IMG/VR virus record: IMGVR_UViG_3300045120_000291
Span: 1 to 63,024 of that record
DNA from: a virus
DNA: 63,024 nucleotides
Direction: 5' to 3' (one strand)
The notes under the pieces were generated by a model that worked only from the letters and a program-made list of their open reading frames with translations, searched no databases and was not told the origin of the DNA. Of the stretch, positions 1-5,854 are shown piece after piece. Positions within the stretch are counted from its first letter, which is position 1. Each line of letters begins with the position of its first letter. Both the position numbers and the translations under genes were made by a program.

Positions 1-707
1 GTGATTCGTTTTGCGGTTACAGCGCCTTCACTGGCATCTAACAATTCGCCAATTTTATCAGCAATGGCGCAATACCTGTTTTCATCGTTCTTTATGCACG
101 AATCGAGTTCGCGAAGCAGTCTTACCGCCTCCACGCCCTCGTCGCGGGGGTTGGCAGCAAGGGCAGCACGTTCCAGTCGTTCAGCCCGCTCCCGTTCGGC
201 GTTGGTTATTTCAATCTGGCTGGCAAGTGCCACGCCCAACGCGTGAATGGCGTCTGCGGCCTCCATGTCGAGCTTGCTACGATAGAACTGAGTTCCATTG
301 GCATACATGCCACGCGGTTCATCAAACATGGCATCACGCTTGTCGCCTTGAACATAACCTTCGCTATCTACGCTAAAGGTGCGCTCGCGTAGGCGCTTCT
401 CGACGGAATCGAATCCGCCAGCAGGCAGTAACGGCAGCGGTGGGTTGGTCATTTTGGCTTTCTCCCGTTCGGCATACGGTGCGCTTCTGCGACCGTCAAC
501 CGCTTTTAATTTCACCCAACGAAGCGTATCGCCTCCGGGGCCGAGGTCGGAAATGTTTAAAACGGTCTGCCAGTAATTGTGATACCAGCAATAGACCTGT
601 TTCCCAATTAGGCTTTCCATGCGGCTCCGGCCATTTTCGTTAGCGGCCTCCCAAGTGCTGCCGTCGAATTGAACGGTGCCATCGTTGCGAACAGTTCGCT
701 TAGCCAT
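1..707 (-). CDS. Hypothetical protein, 3' end beyond left edge (partial)
   Basis: An open frame starts at ATG 707-705 behind a purine-rich ribosome binding site (ggagagggg) and runs without a stop for 235 codons off the left edge. It overlaps the stop of the 38-aa gene upstream by 8 bases, as expected in a coupled operon. The protein is hydrophilic, with a charged, probably coiled-coil stretch near residues 170-215. I recognise no family. If the window ends are joined, the frame continues into the gene at the right edge, giving one protein of about 351 aa with a short poly-proline linker at the join. Confidence 0.75.
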   Translation of the reverse strand, partial: MAKRTVRNDGTVQFDGSTWEAANENGRSRMESLIGKQVYCWYHNYWQTVLNISDLGPGGDTLRWVKLKAVDGRRSAPYAEREKAKMTNPPLPLLPAGGFDSVEKRLRERTFSVDSEGYVQGDKRDAMFDEPRGMYANGTQFYRSKLDMEAADAIHALGVALASQIEITNAERERAERLERAALAANPRDEGVEAVRLLRELDSCIKNDENRYCAIADKIGELLDASEGAVTAKRI

Positions 708-816
708 TCCCCTCTCCCTGCCCGGCTAGGTGGGCGTTACGGCACCATGAGCAACGGCATCGGCTGATAGGCTCGCTGCAATCGTTGCAATGGGGTTCCA
801 AGCTGAAAATTTTCAT
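700..816 (-). CDS. Small cysteine-rich (zinc-ribbon-like) protein, 38 aa
   Basis: A 38-codon frame begins at ATG 816 with a strong GGAGG site 7 bases upstream, and its start overlaps the stop of the preceding gene (TAATG). Five cysteines and two histidines fall in the arrangement H-C-x2-C, then C-x-C-x2-C-x3-H, which looks like a compact zinc-binding knuckle. Tight coupling on both sides argues that it is a real gene. Its function is unknown. Confidence 0.6.
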   Translation of the reverse strand: MKIFSLEPHCNDCSEPISRCRCSWCRNAHLAGQGEGNG

Positions 817-1151
817 TACGTTTCCTCCGGTAGCGCGTTATTGCCATCGCTTGAGGGGTGGTCAGGAATCCAATGGCGATTCACGTCAGCAACAGCATTA
901 AGTACCGCCAGCAGAATGCTGTCTGGTGTAGCGGTCGCTTCGCATGTGCGGTAACGCTCGGCCAAATTCTTTTCAAACTCCGCCCATTTGTCGTTCATCC
1001 CTGCACCTCTGATTGCGAGGGAGAGGGAATGCCAAATTTGATCAAATAGTTCAGCCTGTTTTGGTGTTAGGCACTGGCCGATGGTGAACGATCCGCGTAA
1101 TTCGCGCAGCGCTTCCATCGCTTGGGTCAGGGTGGGGTTAGGGGTGGTCAT
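816..1151 (-). CDS. Hypothetical protein, 111 aa
   Basis: The frame is open further upstream, but ATG 1151 is the likely start because the sequence before it encodes an unrelated hydrophobic frame and the ATG overlaps that frame's stop (ATGA). The product is a soluble, mostly helical acidic protein with a conserved-looking centre (residues about 25-75). No family is recognised. It belongs to the leftward early operon of small genes. Confidence 0.6.
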   Translation of the reverse strand: MTTPNPTLTQAMEALRELRGSFTIGQCLTPKQAELFDQIWHSLSLAIRGAGMNDKWAEFEKNLAERYRTCEATATPDSILLAVLNAVADVNRHWIPDHPSSDGNNALPEET

Positions 1152-1272
1152 GTCGGGTCTCGATATGCAAGTGCGCAGGCGAACGCCAACGCAGGTAGAA
1201 AGATTAGTCCTACCGTGAAAAACAGTCCCAGAAGAACAGGAAGATGACCACATTGCGCAGACGTTGGATCAT
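1148..1272 (-). CDS. Possible small membrane protein, frame-broken
   Basis: ATG 1272 follows the preceding stop by one base and opens a 20-codon frame rich in hydrophobic residues. The adjacent frame continues as a second hydrophobic run (with GLIFLPALAFACALAY) and ends at 1148, overlapping the next ATG. A single -1 shift at the run of five T (plus-strand A run 1218-1222) joins both parts into a coherent 41-aa membrane peptide. This could be a programmed slip, a sequencing error or coincidence. Confidence 0.3.
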
Positions 1273-1273
1273 A

Positions 1274-1573
1274 TCAATGCCTGATCCTTTCGCCGCTGGC
1301 GGTCTTGGATTGCTTGGTCTGTGCGCGCATCGCGTGGAGCCATTGTTGCGTGGACTCGAGTTGAGCTTTCGCAACCTTGTAGGCGTCCGTTGCTTCGTCG
1401 AGCTCCGCGTTGCAGCGCTGACGTTCGTGTAGGTTGACGCGCGTCGGGTTCTTGTTCGATTTGAAGGCTGCATTGTAGAATGCGACGTTCGCGAGGTGCC
1501 TCTGATGATCTGCTACCTCGAGACGCTCGATTTGCGTCTTTTCACGTGCCCGTTGGGACTGCATTGTTTTCAT
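1274..1573 (-). CDS. Hypothetical coiled-coil protein, 99 aa
   Basis: ATG 1573 is chosen because a GAGGAG ribosome binding site sits 7 bases before it; an upstream ATG at 1579 is too close to that site. The product is highly charged and alanine/glutamine-rich with long predicted helices, probably a coiled coil (residues about 5-85). It overlaps the end of the upstream gene by 32 bases. No family is recognised. Confidence 0.6.
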   Translation of the reverse strand: MKTMQSQRAREKTQIERLEVADHQRHLANVAFYNAAFKSNKNPTRVNLHERQRCNAELDEATDAYKVAKAQLESTQQWLHAMRAQTKQSKTASGERIRH

Positions 1574-1907
1574 CTGCATTCTCCTCAGAAGGGTGAAGCG
1601 TTTCGAAGTAAGTGTCGTCGAAGTCAGCTGAATTGCCGCAGTTCGGACACAACCATGGGCGATTCGCATTTTGCATCTGCTGATCGTATTGCTCCTTTGT
1701 CAGCAACACTTGACCGCAGTCACCATGACACATCACTGCTGCGTAAGGCGTAAATTCCGGACGCGCAGGCGTTACTGCTTGGATGATTAATGTCCCATCG
1801 TGCGCCGCTTGAAGGATTTTGCAAAGTTGACCGCGCAAATGCGTAGCGCGGTAACAGGACTTCACACTCTGCATGACTCGATACAGCTCATTTCGCGTCA
1901 TTATCAT
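1542..1907 (-). CDS. Hypothetical zinc-ribbon protein, 121 aa
   Basis: The start is ATG 1907 (or ATG 1901), preceded by a GGAGG site 6 (or 12) bases away. The N-terminal half is helical. The C-terminal half carries two cysteine pairs, CHGDC near residue 60 and CPNC near residue 88, spaced like a zinc ribbon, followed by an acidic tail. Such proteins often bind nucleic acid or RNA polymerase, but nothing here fixes a role. Confidence 0.65.
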   Translation of the reverse strand: MIMTRNELYRVMQSVKSCYRATHLRGQLCKILQAAHDGTLIIQAVTPARPEFTPYAAVMCHGDCGQVLLTKEQYDQQMQNANRPWLCPNCGNSADFDDTYFETLHPSEENADENNAVPTGT

Positions 1908-2106
1908 TGGATACCTCCGGAGTGCGTGAAGCTTCGTACAGTTCAAGGAATATCTTGAGTTCGCCGAGGGTAATAGCTACCATCGAGCCCAAATCCTTAT
2001 CGAGTTTCTTGCCCTGTTTCATGAGTGATTCCAAACCAGCAGGCGTCAGCCCGTTGTTGGCGACCATGAATTTCAAGAGGGTGAGGCGTCCTTGTGCGAT
2101 AACCAT
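1888..2106 (-). CDS. Hypothetical protein, 72 aa
   Basis: ATG 2106 follows a GGAG site formed by the last codons of the upstream gene. The product is a small helical protein with a leucine-rich amphipathic centre, followed by an acidic tail (SNDNDAK). It overlaps the next gene by 20 bases. No family is recognised. Confidence 0.65.
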   Translation of the reverse strand: MVIAQGRLTLLKFMVANNGLTPAGLESLMKQGKKLDKDLGSMVAITLGELKIFLELYEASRTPEVSNDNDAK

Positions 2107-2109
2107 GAA

Positions 2110-2403
2110 TTACTCCAAACCTGCTTTGCAGACGCCGACGCAATCACAATTCCGATTGCACACCTTGGGTTCGTCTGCCCTCACTGTGGTCACTGATTGG
2201 CCTGCTGCCAGCGCGTTATAGGACTGCTCCGCAAACACGCGGCGCTGTTGTGGATTGTGAAGATTGAACGAGTAAGTATACATCTCGCCCACGTTGTTAC
2301 CCATCCTATCAAGCTGCTCAATATAGACGCAGATGATTAGAGGTTTGTCGCTATGAGACAACGCAGGCAAGACGCGAGGTTTCGTCTGTGTCATTGCGTT
2401 CAT
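2110..2403 (-). CDS. Hypothetical protein, 97 aa
   Basis: The start (ATG 2403) overlaps the stop of the upstream gene as ATGA. The middle of the protein resembles a small alpha/beta fold. The C terminus has a compact cysteine cluster (CNRNCDCVGVC) that could bind metal. The function is unknown. Confidence 0.65.
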   Translation of the reverse strand: MNAMTQTKPRVLPALSHSDKPLIICVYIEQLDRMGNNVGEMYTYSFNLHNPQQRRVFAEQSYNALAAGQSVTTVRADEPKVCNRNCDCVGVCKAGLE

Positions 2404-2624
2404 CGAGGTTCCAATGCTTCAGCGAAGTTATTGAGCGCATTGCAGATAAGATTTGCGTCTTCTTCGTCGAAGCATTCGCAGACGGCCTGAAATTGCAGTT
2501 CGCCCAACTCCTGATCGAAATACTGCTCGTTTCCAATCATAGTCGGCATCGTAGTATCGACAACAGTTGCAGCGAAGCAACAGTGCCTTGATTGTGAAAT
2601 CGGAGTAACTTTGAACCTGCTCAT
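2400..2624 (-). CDS. Hypothetical protein, 74 aa
   Basis: The start at ATG 2624 overlaps the stop of the upstream gene (ATGA), which supports it over the internal ATG at 2549. The protein is acidic in its C-terminal half, with a FDEEDANLICNAL helix. No family is recognised. Confidence 0.6.
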   Translation of the reverse strand: MSRFKVTPISQSRHCCFAATVVDTTMPTMIGNEQYFDQELGELQFQAVCECFDEEDANLICNALNNFAEALEPR

Positions 2625-2806
2625 TTGACAGGCTTCTTGTCTTTCTTGTCCGCAGGAATTCCGTGGAAGGCTGCGTCAAAGTCTTCGGATTTGTATGCGG
2701 GACCGAGGATAAGACTAACCGGACCCGGCTGAATGTCATGACGCTTGGTGCCTGTGTGGGCACCGCGTTGGATCGTTTCGCTGATGTTCTTTGTGGACTC
2801 TGACAT
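2621..2806 (-). CDS. Hypothetical protein, 61 aa, first gene after the structured leader
   Basis: ATG 2806 is preceded by AAGGAG at 7 bases. The protein is polar and ends in a lysine-rich tail (KKDKKPVK). It is the first gene after the 265-bp non-coding stretch 2807-3070, which contains a long paired element, so it may head a transcript with a structured leader. No function can be assigned. Confidence 0.65.
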   Translation of the reverse strand: MSESTKNISETIQRGAHTGTKRHDIQPGPVSLILGPAYKSEDFDAAFHGIPADKKDKKPVK

Positions 2807-2840
2807 GATACAACTCCTTGCTGTGTGATTGGAGGAAGGA

Positions 2841-2918
2841 AGCCCGGATCCGATGGATTGCTAAACCTGCTTCGATGATCAGTCTAGGCAGCGTGAGCTT
2901 TCAGATGGGTTCCGGGCT
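2841..2918 (-). other. Structured leader element
   Basis: A 78-base segment is closed by a perfect 8-bp pairing of AGCCCGGA and TCCGGGCT. It lies 35-112 bases upstream of the minus-strand gene starting at 2806, so it would be in that gene's 5' leader. No tRNA arms or known riboswitch core can be found inside it. The rest of 2807-3070 contains a small hairpin at 2937-2954 and nothing coding. Confidence 0.35.
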
Positions 2919-2936
2919 ATCCTTGTTTCTAGTCTG

Positions 2937-2954
2937 AAGGGTGAGAGCACCCTT
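2937..2954. other. Hairpin AAGGGTG/CACCCTT
   Basis: A 7-bp perfect inverted repeat with a 4-base loop lies between the gene ending at 3071 and the leader of the gene starting at 2806. It has no T run on the minus side, so it is a weak candidate for a terminator or attenuator. Confidence 0.3.
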
Positions 2955-3070
2955 ATTCGGTCTAGTTTGACGCAGTCAATCCGTTTGTGGTCTATCGCAG
3001 GCGATGCGTGTCCTTCCTGCTAACCTGTACCAAGTCATAATGGATTCTCTCGATCCTAGTTGGCGTAGAC

Positions 3071-3535
3071 CTAATTCCAATCCTTTGTATCCTTGTTTCC
3101 GGATTGGGCCTTTCCTGCTACTCGTCGGCCTTTTGAGCCGGAACGCTTTCGCCGGGATCCTCGACCGGTTTCTGGTCGGGAGTGGGCCTCTGTCAGAAGC
3201 GCAATGCGCGCAACGACATCGTCTGGATCCATGTGTTCGTTGACACTACCGAGCGCATCGCAGACGCGCTGCCAATCTTCATAGCAGGCAATCAGCTGCT
3301 CACGCAATTCGGATTCAAGCATTTCCGCAACCATGGCAATGTCGTGTTCGAGGCTGAAGTTTTTACCGTGACCACGCTTGGTCTGGTTGTCGAACTGAGC
3401 TTGTAGCTTTTCTTGGATTTCTGCTGTCTTGAAAGAAGGTGAATTAAGACCTTCTTTGGCGTCTGAGAACACGTTGTCCATTAGACGCTGTAGCTGAGTT
3501 CTGAAATCCTGTTGTGCCTTGTTGAGAGTAGGCAT
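3071..3535 (-). CDS. Hypothetical early protein, 154 aa, basic C-terminal tail
   Basis: ATG 3535 is chosen over the longer frame because AAGGA lies 7 bases before it and a promoter (3618-3590) fires just upstream. The N-terminal 105 residues are helical and charged. The last 40 are strongly basic (GSRRKRSGSKGRR), suggesting nucleic-acid contact. It is the first gene of the leftward arm after the origin region. No family is recognised. Confidence 0.7.
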   Translation of the reverse strand: MPTLNKAQQDFRTQLQRLMDNVFSDAKEGLNSPSFKTAEIQEKLQAQFDNQTKRGHGKNFSLEHDIAMVAEMLESELREQLIACYEDWQRVCDALGSVNEHMDPDDVVARIALLTEAHSRPETGRGSRRKRSGSKGRRVAGKAQSGNKDTKDWN

Positions 3536-3589
3536 TTGAAAGTCCTTGTGTCTAGTGATGGGATTGTGCGCGTTGCATTGCGTAGGGTA

Positions 3590-3618
3590 AGCATAACGCA
3601 TGTTATATGGCGTTACAA
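3590..3618 (-). promoter_or_regulatory. Promoter, TTGTAA-17-TATGCT
   Basis: On the minus strand TTGTAA (3618-3613) and TATGCT (3595-3590) are separated by 17 bp. They point into the gene starting at 3535, with a leader of roughly 50 bases. The -10 box is identical to that of several other promoters in the window. Confidence 0.6.
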
Positions 3619-3685
3619 GTGGCAAACATGAGAATTTGTAATTTCCGAATTTCGAGTTTGTCGAATTTCGAATTTTGAGGTTTTA

Positions 3686-3726
3686 GCGAAGCATGCTTCA
3701 AGAGGGTGCAGGCGAAGCATGCTTCA
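3686..3726. repeat. Direct repeat of a 15-bp palindromic element
   Basis: GCGAAGCATGCTTCA occurs at 3686-3700 and again at 3712-3726, 26 bp apart. Each copy contains the perfect palindrome TGAAGCATGCTTCA apart from its first base. Just upstream (3640-3680) CGAATTTCGA-type motifs are also repeated. The position beside the leftward promoter and the origin suggests protein binding sites. Confidence 0.55.
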
Positions 3727-3936
3727 TTTGGAGGTAAGTTATATGAACTGTAGCTGTACGTTGAATGTGTTGGCATGTTGAAGGCTAGGAATTTATAAAA
3801 AGTAAAAACAAAAAAGGAAAATAACCTTTCAACGGCCAACGGGGGGCCCCCTGTGTTTGCGTGTGACATTCGGTTCATACGGCGCCGAAATTCGCTCCAT
3901 TCACTGACTAGACCTGACCGAACTGTTTCGTGGCCT

Positions 3937-3985
3937 GTTATTATGTTATAAATGTTATATATATTTTAATATAAAGTAGTATAGC
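3937..3985. other. AT-rich stretch, candidate unwinding element
   Basis: About 49 bases are almost entirely A and T (for example TTATATATATTTTAATATAA), unlike the surrounding sequence. It lies about 190 bp from the iteron-like repeats and 400 bp from the DnaA boxes, the usual arrangement of a DNA-unwinding element in a replication origin. Confidence 0.5.
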
Positions 3986-4173
3986 TAGGTAAACACTCTA
4001 CATACGCCACCGTATGGCGTCATACGTTTGAGGTTAGCAGATTTTACGTTTAGATACTATCCAAATGTTGAAATTATTTTTCTATTTTCAACGTCGCCAA
4101 CAAATCGAATAATCGCCAGCAACAATCAATTCATGAGCATCAGCTGGTCGCTTGTGGTCATCGTTGAAAATTT

Positions 4174-4239
4174 GGTATGGTTCGAGTCGAAACTCGGTAT
4201 GGTTCGACCGATGCGCTGGTATGGTTCAAGTGACACTGA
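4174..4239 (+). repeat. Three 22-bp iteron-like tandem repeats
   Basis: GGTATGGTTC followed by GA or AA begins at 4174, 4196 and 4218, exactly 22 bp apart, so each copy lies on the same face of the helix. The first 10-12 bases are conserved and the rest of each unit varies. This is the form of iterons bound by an initiator or of tandem operators. Confidence 0.6.
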
Positions 4240-4279
4240 GTCAGCAAAACTGACATCAATCACTATCGCTCCTGATTTA

Positions 4280-4383
4280 TGAACAAATTCAGGAATGTGA
4301 ACGAATTCATATAGCTGAACGGATAATGTGACCGTTCATGATGCTGAACACCTGTTCATAAGTCTGAACAAGTTCAGGAATGT
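4280..4383. repeat. Array of TGAAC palindromes with a 19-bp direct repeat
   Basis: TGAACA-CC-TGTTCA (4345-4358), TGAAC-AA-GTTCA (4365-4376) and TGAACGG/CCGTTCA (4316-4322 and 4332-4338) are inverted repeats of one half-site. A 19-bp direct repeat (TGAACAARTTCAGGAATGT, R = A or G) occurs at 4280-4298 and 4365-4383 with one mismatch. A dimeric DNA-binding protein probably recognises these. Confidence 0.55.
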
Positions 4384-4391
4384 CAAGAGCC

Positions 4392-4450
4392 TGTGGATAA
4401 GTCAGCAGATAGCCACAGGGTTATCCACAGACGCTTCCGCCTGTGGATAA
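4392..4450. promoter_or_regulatory. Three exact DnaA boxes
   Basis: The DnaA consensus TTATCCACA occurs at 4421-4429 on the plus strand and at 4392-4400 and 4442-4450 on the minus strand. Three exact matches in 59 bp are very unlikely by chance, which points to binding of host DnaA next to the iterons. Confidence 0.7.
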
Positions 4451-4468
4451 GTTGAAGTCAGTCGCCAG

Positions 4469-4570
4469 CTACGGGCTGGTGGCGCATATCAACAGCGCCG
4501 CGCCTAAGATGGCCGCGATGGAACAGCAGGCTAGCGCGTACCAGCCTTCTTTGAAGCGATCCGAGAGCAT
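4469..4570 (-). CDS. Small membrane protein, 33 aa
   Basis: ATG 4570 follows a GAGGTGA site and lies 9 bases after the stop of the 26-aa gene, in the same transcript. After a short charged start, residues 10-30 form one hydrophobic segment (ALACCSIAAILGAALLICA). It ends beside the DnaA boxes. The function is unknown; a single-span toxin-like or regulatory peptide is possible. Confidence 0.45.
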   Translation of the reverse strand: MLSDRFKEGWYALACCSIAAILGAALLICATSP

Positions 4571-4579
4571 GTGGTCACC

Positions 4580-4660
4580 TCAGAGCGACTTCAGCGCGTG
4601 GAAGAAACGAGCCTGCGCGATGCGACGACGCAGATTGCGGGATTTGTTCTTGATGCTCAT
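4580..4660 (-). CDS. Small basic peptide, 26 aa
   Basis: ATG 4660 has a good ribosome binding site (AAAGGAG, 6 bases) and lies about 30 bases downstream of a strong promoter-like sequence (4719-4691). The peptide contains eight arginines or lysines (for example NLRRRIAQAR) and could bind nucleic acid. A promoter and leader of this quality make a real small gene likely. Confidence 0.5.
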   Translation of the reverse strand: MSIKNKSRNLRRRIAQARFFHALKSL

Positions 4661-4690
4661 TGCGTTCTCCTTTTGCGTTATTGCAAGTAC

Positions 4691-4719
4691 AGCGTAGCAA
4701 AAACAGGCGCGTCATGCAA
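4691..4719 (-). promoter_or_regulatory. Promoter, TTGCAT-17-TACGCT
   Basis: On the minus strand TTGCAT (4719-4714) and TACGCT (4696-4691) are 17 bp apart, preceded by AACAGTCG. The same AACAGTCGTTGCAT block recurs at the promoter near 57554. It drives the two small genes at 4660 and 4570 toward the DnaA boxes, so transcription may also affect origin activity. Confidence 0.6.
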
Positions 4720-4762
4720 CGACTGTTTAATGAATTTGCCACGTTCGGCAGATTTAACGAAC

Positions 4763-4783
4763 TGTGAATAAGTCTGTGGATAA
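4763..4783 (-). promoter_or_regulatory. DnaA box pair
   Basis: TTATCCACA lies on the minus strand at 4775-4783 (exact) and TTATTCACA at 4763-4771 (one mismatch). They flank the minus promoter on the side opposite the main cluster. The rest of 4661-5052 holds a direct repeat of CGGCAGATTT (4746 and 4949), a palindrome AGTTT-GTT-AAACT (4927-4939) and the rightward promoter. Confidence 0.55.
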
Positions 4784-4970
4784 GTAGGTCGAAAATTCAG
4801 ATCGAGCGCGATCTGTGCTAGGGTGGCGGTGAATCGATCTCGGCCTGTGGCGGCATTGGTGCGGTCGGCCAAATACACATGCACCCGGCGCGCAATTAGC
4901 ACAGAACAGGCATGAGCGCAAGGGCCAGTTTGTTAAACTGCCGGCACTCGGCAGATTTGCGAATTGGTAC

Positions 4971-4998
4971 TTGCACATAACAGGCGTTATGCTATGCT
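4971..4998 (+). promoter_or_regulatory. Promoter, TTGCAC-16-TATGCT
   Basis: TTGCAC (4971-4976) and TATGCT (4993-4998) are 16 bp apart and face the gene starting at 5053, giving a leader of about 48 bases with AGGAG before the ATG. ATAACAGGCGTTAT, a near-palindrome, fills the spacer and could be an operator. Confidence 0.6.
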
Positions 4999-5052
4999 GT
5001 ACTTACTGGGGCGGTAAGCGCCTCAGCCAACCCAAACCTGAGGAGATACACC

Positions 5053-5442
5053 ATGTCGCGCAAGAACCGTCAAACCGAATCGCAGAAATCCGAGAACACC
5101 GCCCCGGCCGCGGACGCTGCCTCGCAGCAGACCGAAACCCAGAACACCGTCGTCGCGGAAGTTGCGCCGGCCCCGAAGCCTGCCCGCCTGGAGGCGAACG
5201 GCGTCAAGCAGCCCAAGGCGGGCGGTTTGTGCCGCGCTGTCTGGGACTACTGCGCGGGCGTCAAGGAAGCCACTGGCGTCCTGCCCACCGTGAAGGAAGT
5301 CAAGGCCCACGCGCAGGCGGTCGGCTGGAACCTGAACAACGCGTCCATCGAATACTACGCGTATCGCAAGTTCGCGGGCATCCGCGGACGCGTCCAGGCC
5401 CCGCCTGCTGCCCCCGCGACGGACGCCGCGACCTCCGTCTAG
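5053..5442 (+). CDS. Small Ala/Pro-rich protein with a C-terminal domain shared with the gene at 46785
   Basis: ATG 5053 is preceded by AGGAG at 7 bases. The N-terminal 55 residues are a polar, alanine/proline-rich linker. The next 69 residues align without gaps to the C terminus of the protein at 46785-47282, sharing an N-G-V-x2-P-K start, L-C-x3-W in the first helix, and R-K-F-x-G-I-x-G-R at the end. The gene has its own promoter and terminator, so it is probably made in quantity, perhaps early. Codon use is more GC-rich than its neighbours. The function is unknown; DNA binding is possible. Confidence 0.75.
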   Translation: MSRKNRQTESQKSENTAPAADAASQQTETQNTVVAEVAPAPKPARLEANGVKQPKAGGLCRAVWDYCAGVKEATGVLPTVKEVKAHAQAVGWNLNNASIEYYAYRKFAGIRGRVQAPPAAPATDAATSV

Positions 5443-5464
5443 TCCGCCCACAAGCTGACACAGG

Positions 5465-5487
5465 AAGCGCCCTTCTGGGCGCTTTTT
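5465..5487 (+). terminator. Rho-independent terminator
   Basis: An 8-bp perfect stem (AAGCGCCC/GGGCGCTT) with a TTCT loop is followed by a T run, 22 bases after the stop of the gene at 5053-5442. It makes that gene a monocistronic unit. Confidence 0.85.
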
Positions 5488-5819
5488 GTTGACTATGATT
5501 TAACATCTGCTCCATACGCTAGGGCATTGTCCGGACCATGCCTAGATGCCCCTGTGTGGACGCATGGGGCAGACATCTACTTGTCTATGGTAATGGTATA
5601 GATTGTAATCGTTGTCATTGCATGCGCTGACACAGTGACGACAGGACACGATCCGGGCCCGGCCCTGATGAAGATAAATCGTCCGGAGGCGAGCGCCTCC
5701 CCGCCCCAGCTCCGATTCTCTATTCTAACTCGACCCCTCTACTTCTCATGTGAACTATCTACATCCACTACTCGAGAGACCCATCCAAACTTCGATATAA
5801 CGCCTGTTACAAATAATCC
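5488..5819. other. Non-coding stretch with GC-rich palindromes
   Basis: No convincing gene is visible in this 330-bp interval. It holds TGCCCC/GGGGCA (around 5546-5571) and the perfect 16-bp palindrome GGAGGCGAGCGCCTCC (5685-5700), followed by a C/T-rich strand. TAACGCCTGTTA just before the next promoter is the inverse of the motif in the 4971 promoter spacer. It may hold an untranslated RNA or regulatory sites. Confidence 0.3.
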
Positions 5820-5848
5820 TTGCAATCCCAAACCTTCTCGCTTACACT
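5820..5848 (+). promoter_or_regulatory. Promoter giving a leaderless transcript, TTGCAA-17-TACACT
   Basis: TTGCAA (5820-5825) and TACACT (5843-5848) are 17 bp apart. The -10 box ends only 6 bases before the ATG at 5855, so transcription should begin at or next to the start codon. No ribosome binding site is present. Confidence 0.6.
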
Positions 5849-5854
5849 AAACGC

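Larger units (their letters stand above)
3937..4783. other. Putative replication origin region
   Basis: This interval combines an AT-rich stretch, three 22-bp tandem repeats, an array of TGAAC palindromes, and two clusters of DnaA boxes. It sits at the point where the leftward replication and early genes and the rightward genes diverge. Origins of plasmids and phages that rely on host DnaA show this combination. The role is inferred; no experiment is visible in sequence. Confidence 0.5.

Noticed and set aside
2841-2918. tRNA gene
   Set aside because: A 7-8 bp closing stem and 76-78 base length suggested a tRNA, but no D, anticodon or T arms can be paired on either strand.
3603-3878. 91-aa minus-strand frame
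   Set aside because: It crosses the promoter at 3590-3618 and the palindromic repeats, has no ribosome binding site and an unnatural composition.
4174-4239. tRNA T-arm-like GGTTCGA sequences
   Set aside because: The motif is repeated three times at exact 22-bp spacing and no acceptor or anticodon stem surrounds it.
4678-4902. 74-aa minus-strand frame
   Set aside because: It runs through the promoter at 4691-4719 and the DnaA boxes and lacks a ribosome binding site.
5635-5850. 71-aa plus-strand frame before the leaderless gene
   Set aside because: It reads through the GC palindrome and the promoter, and its Pro/Ser/Thr-rich composition looks non-coding.
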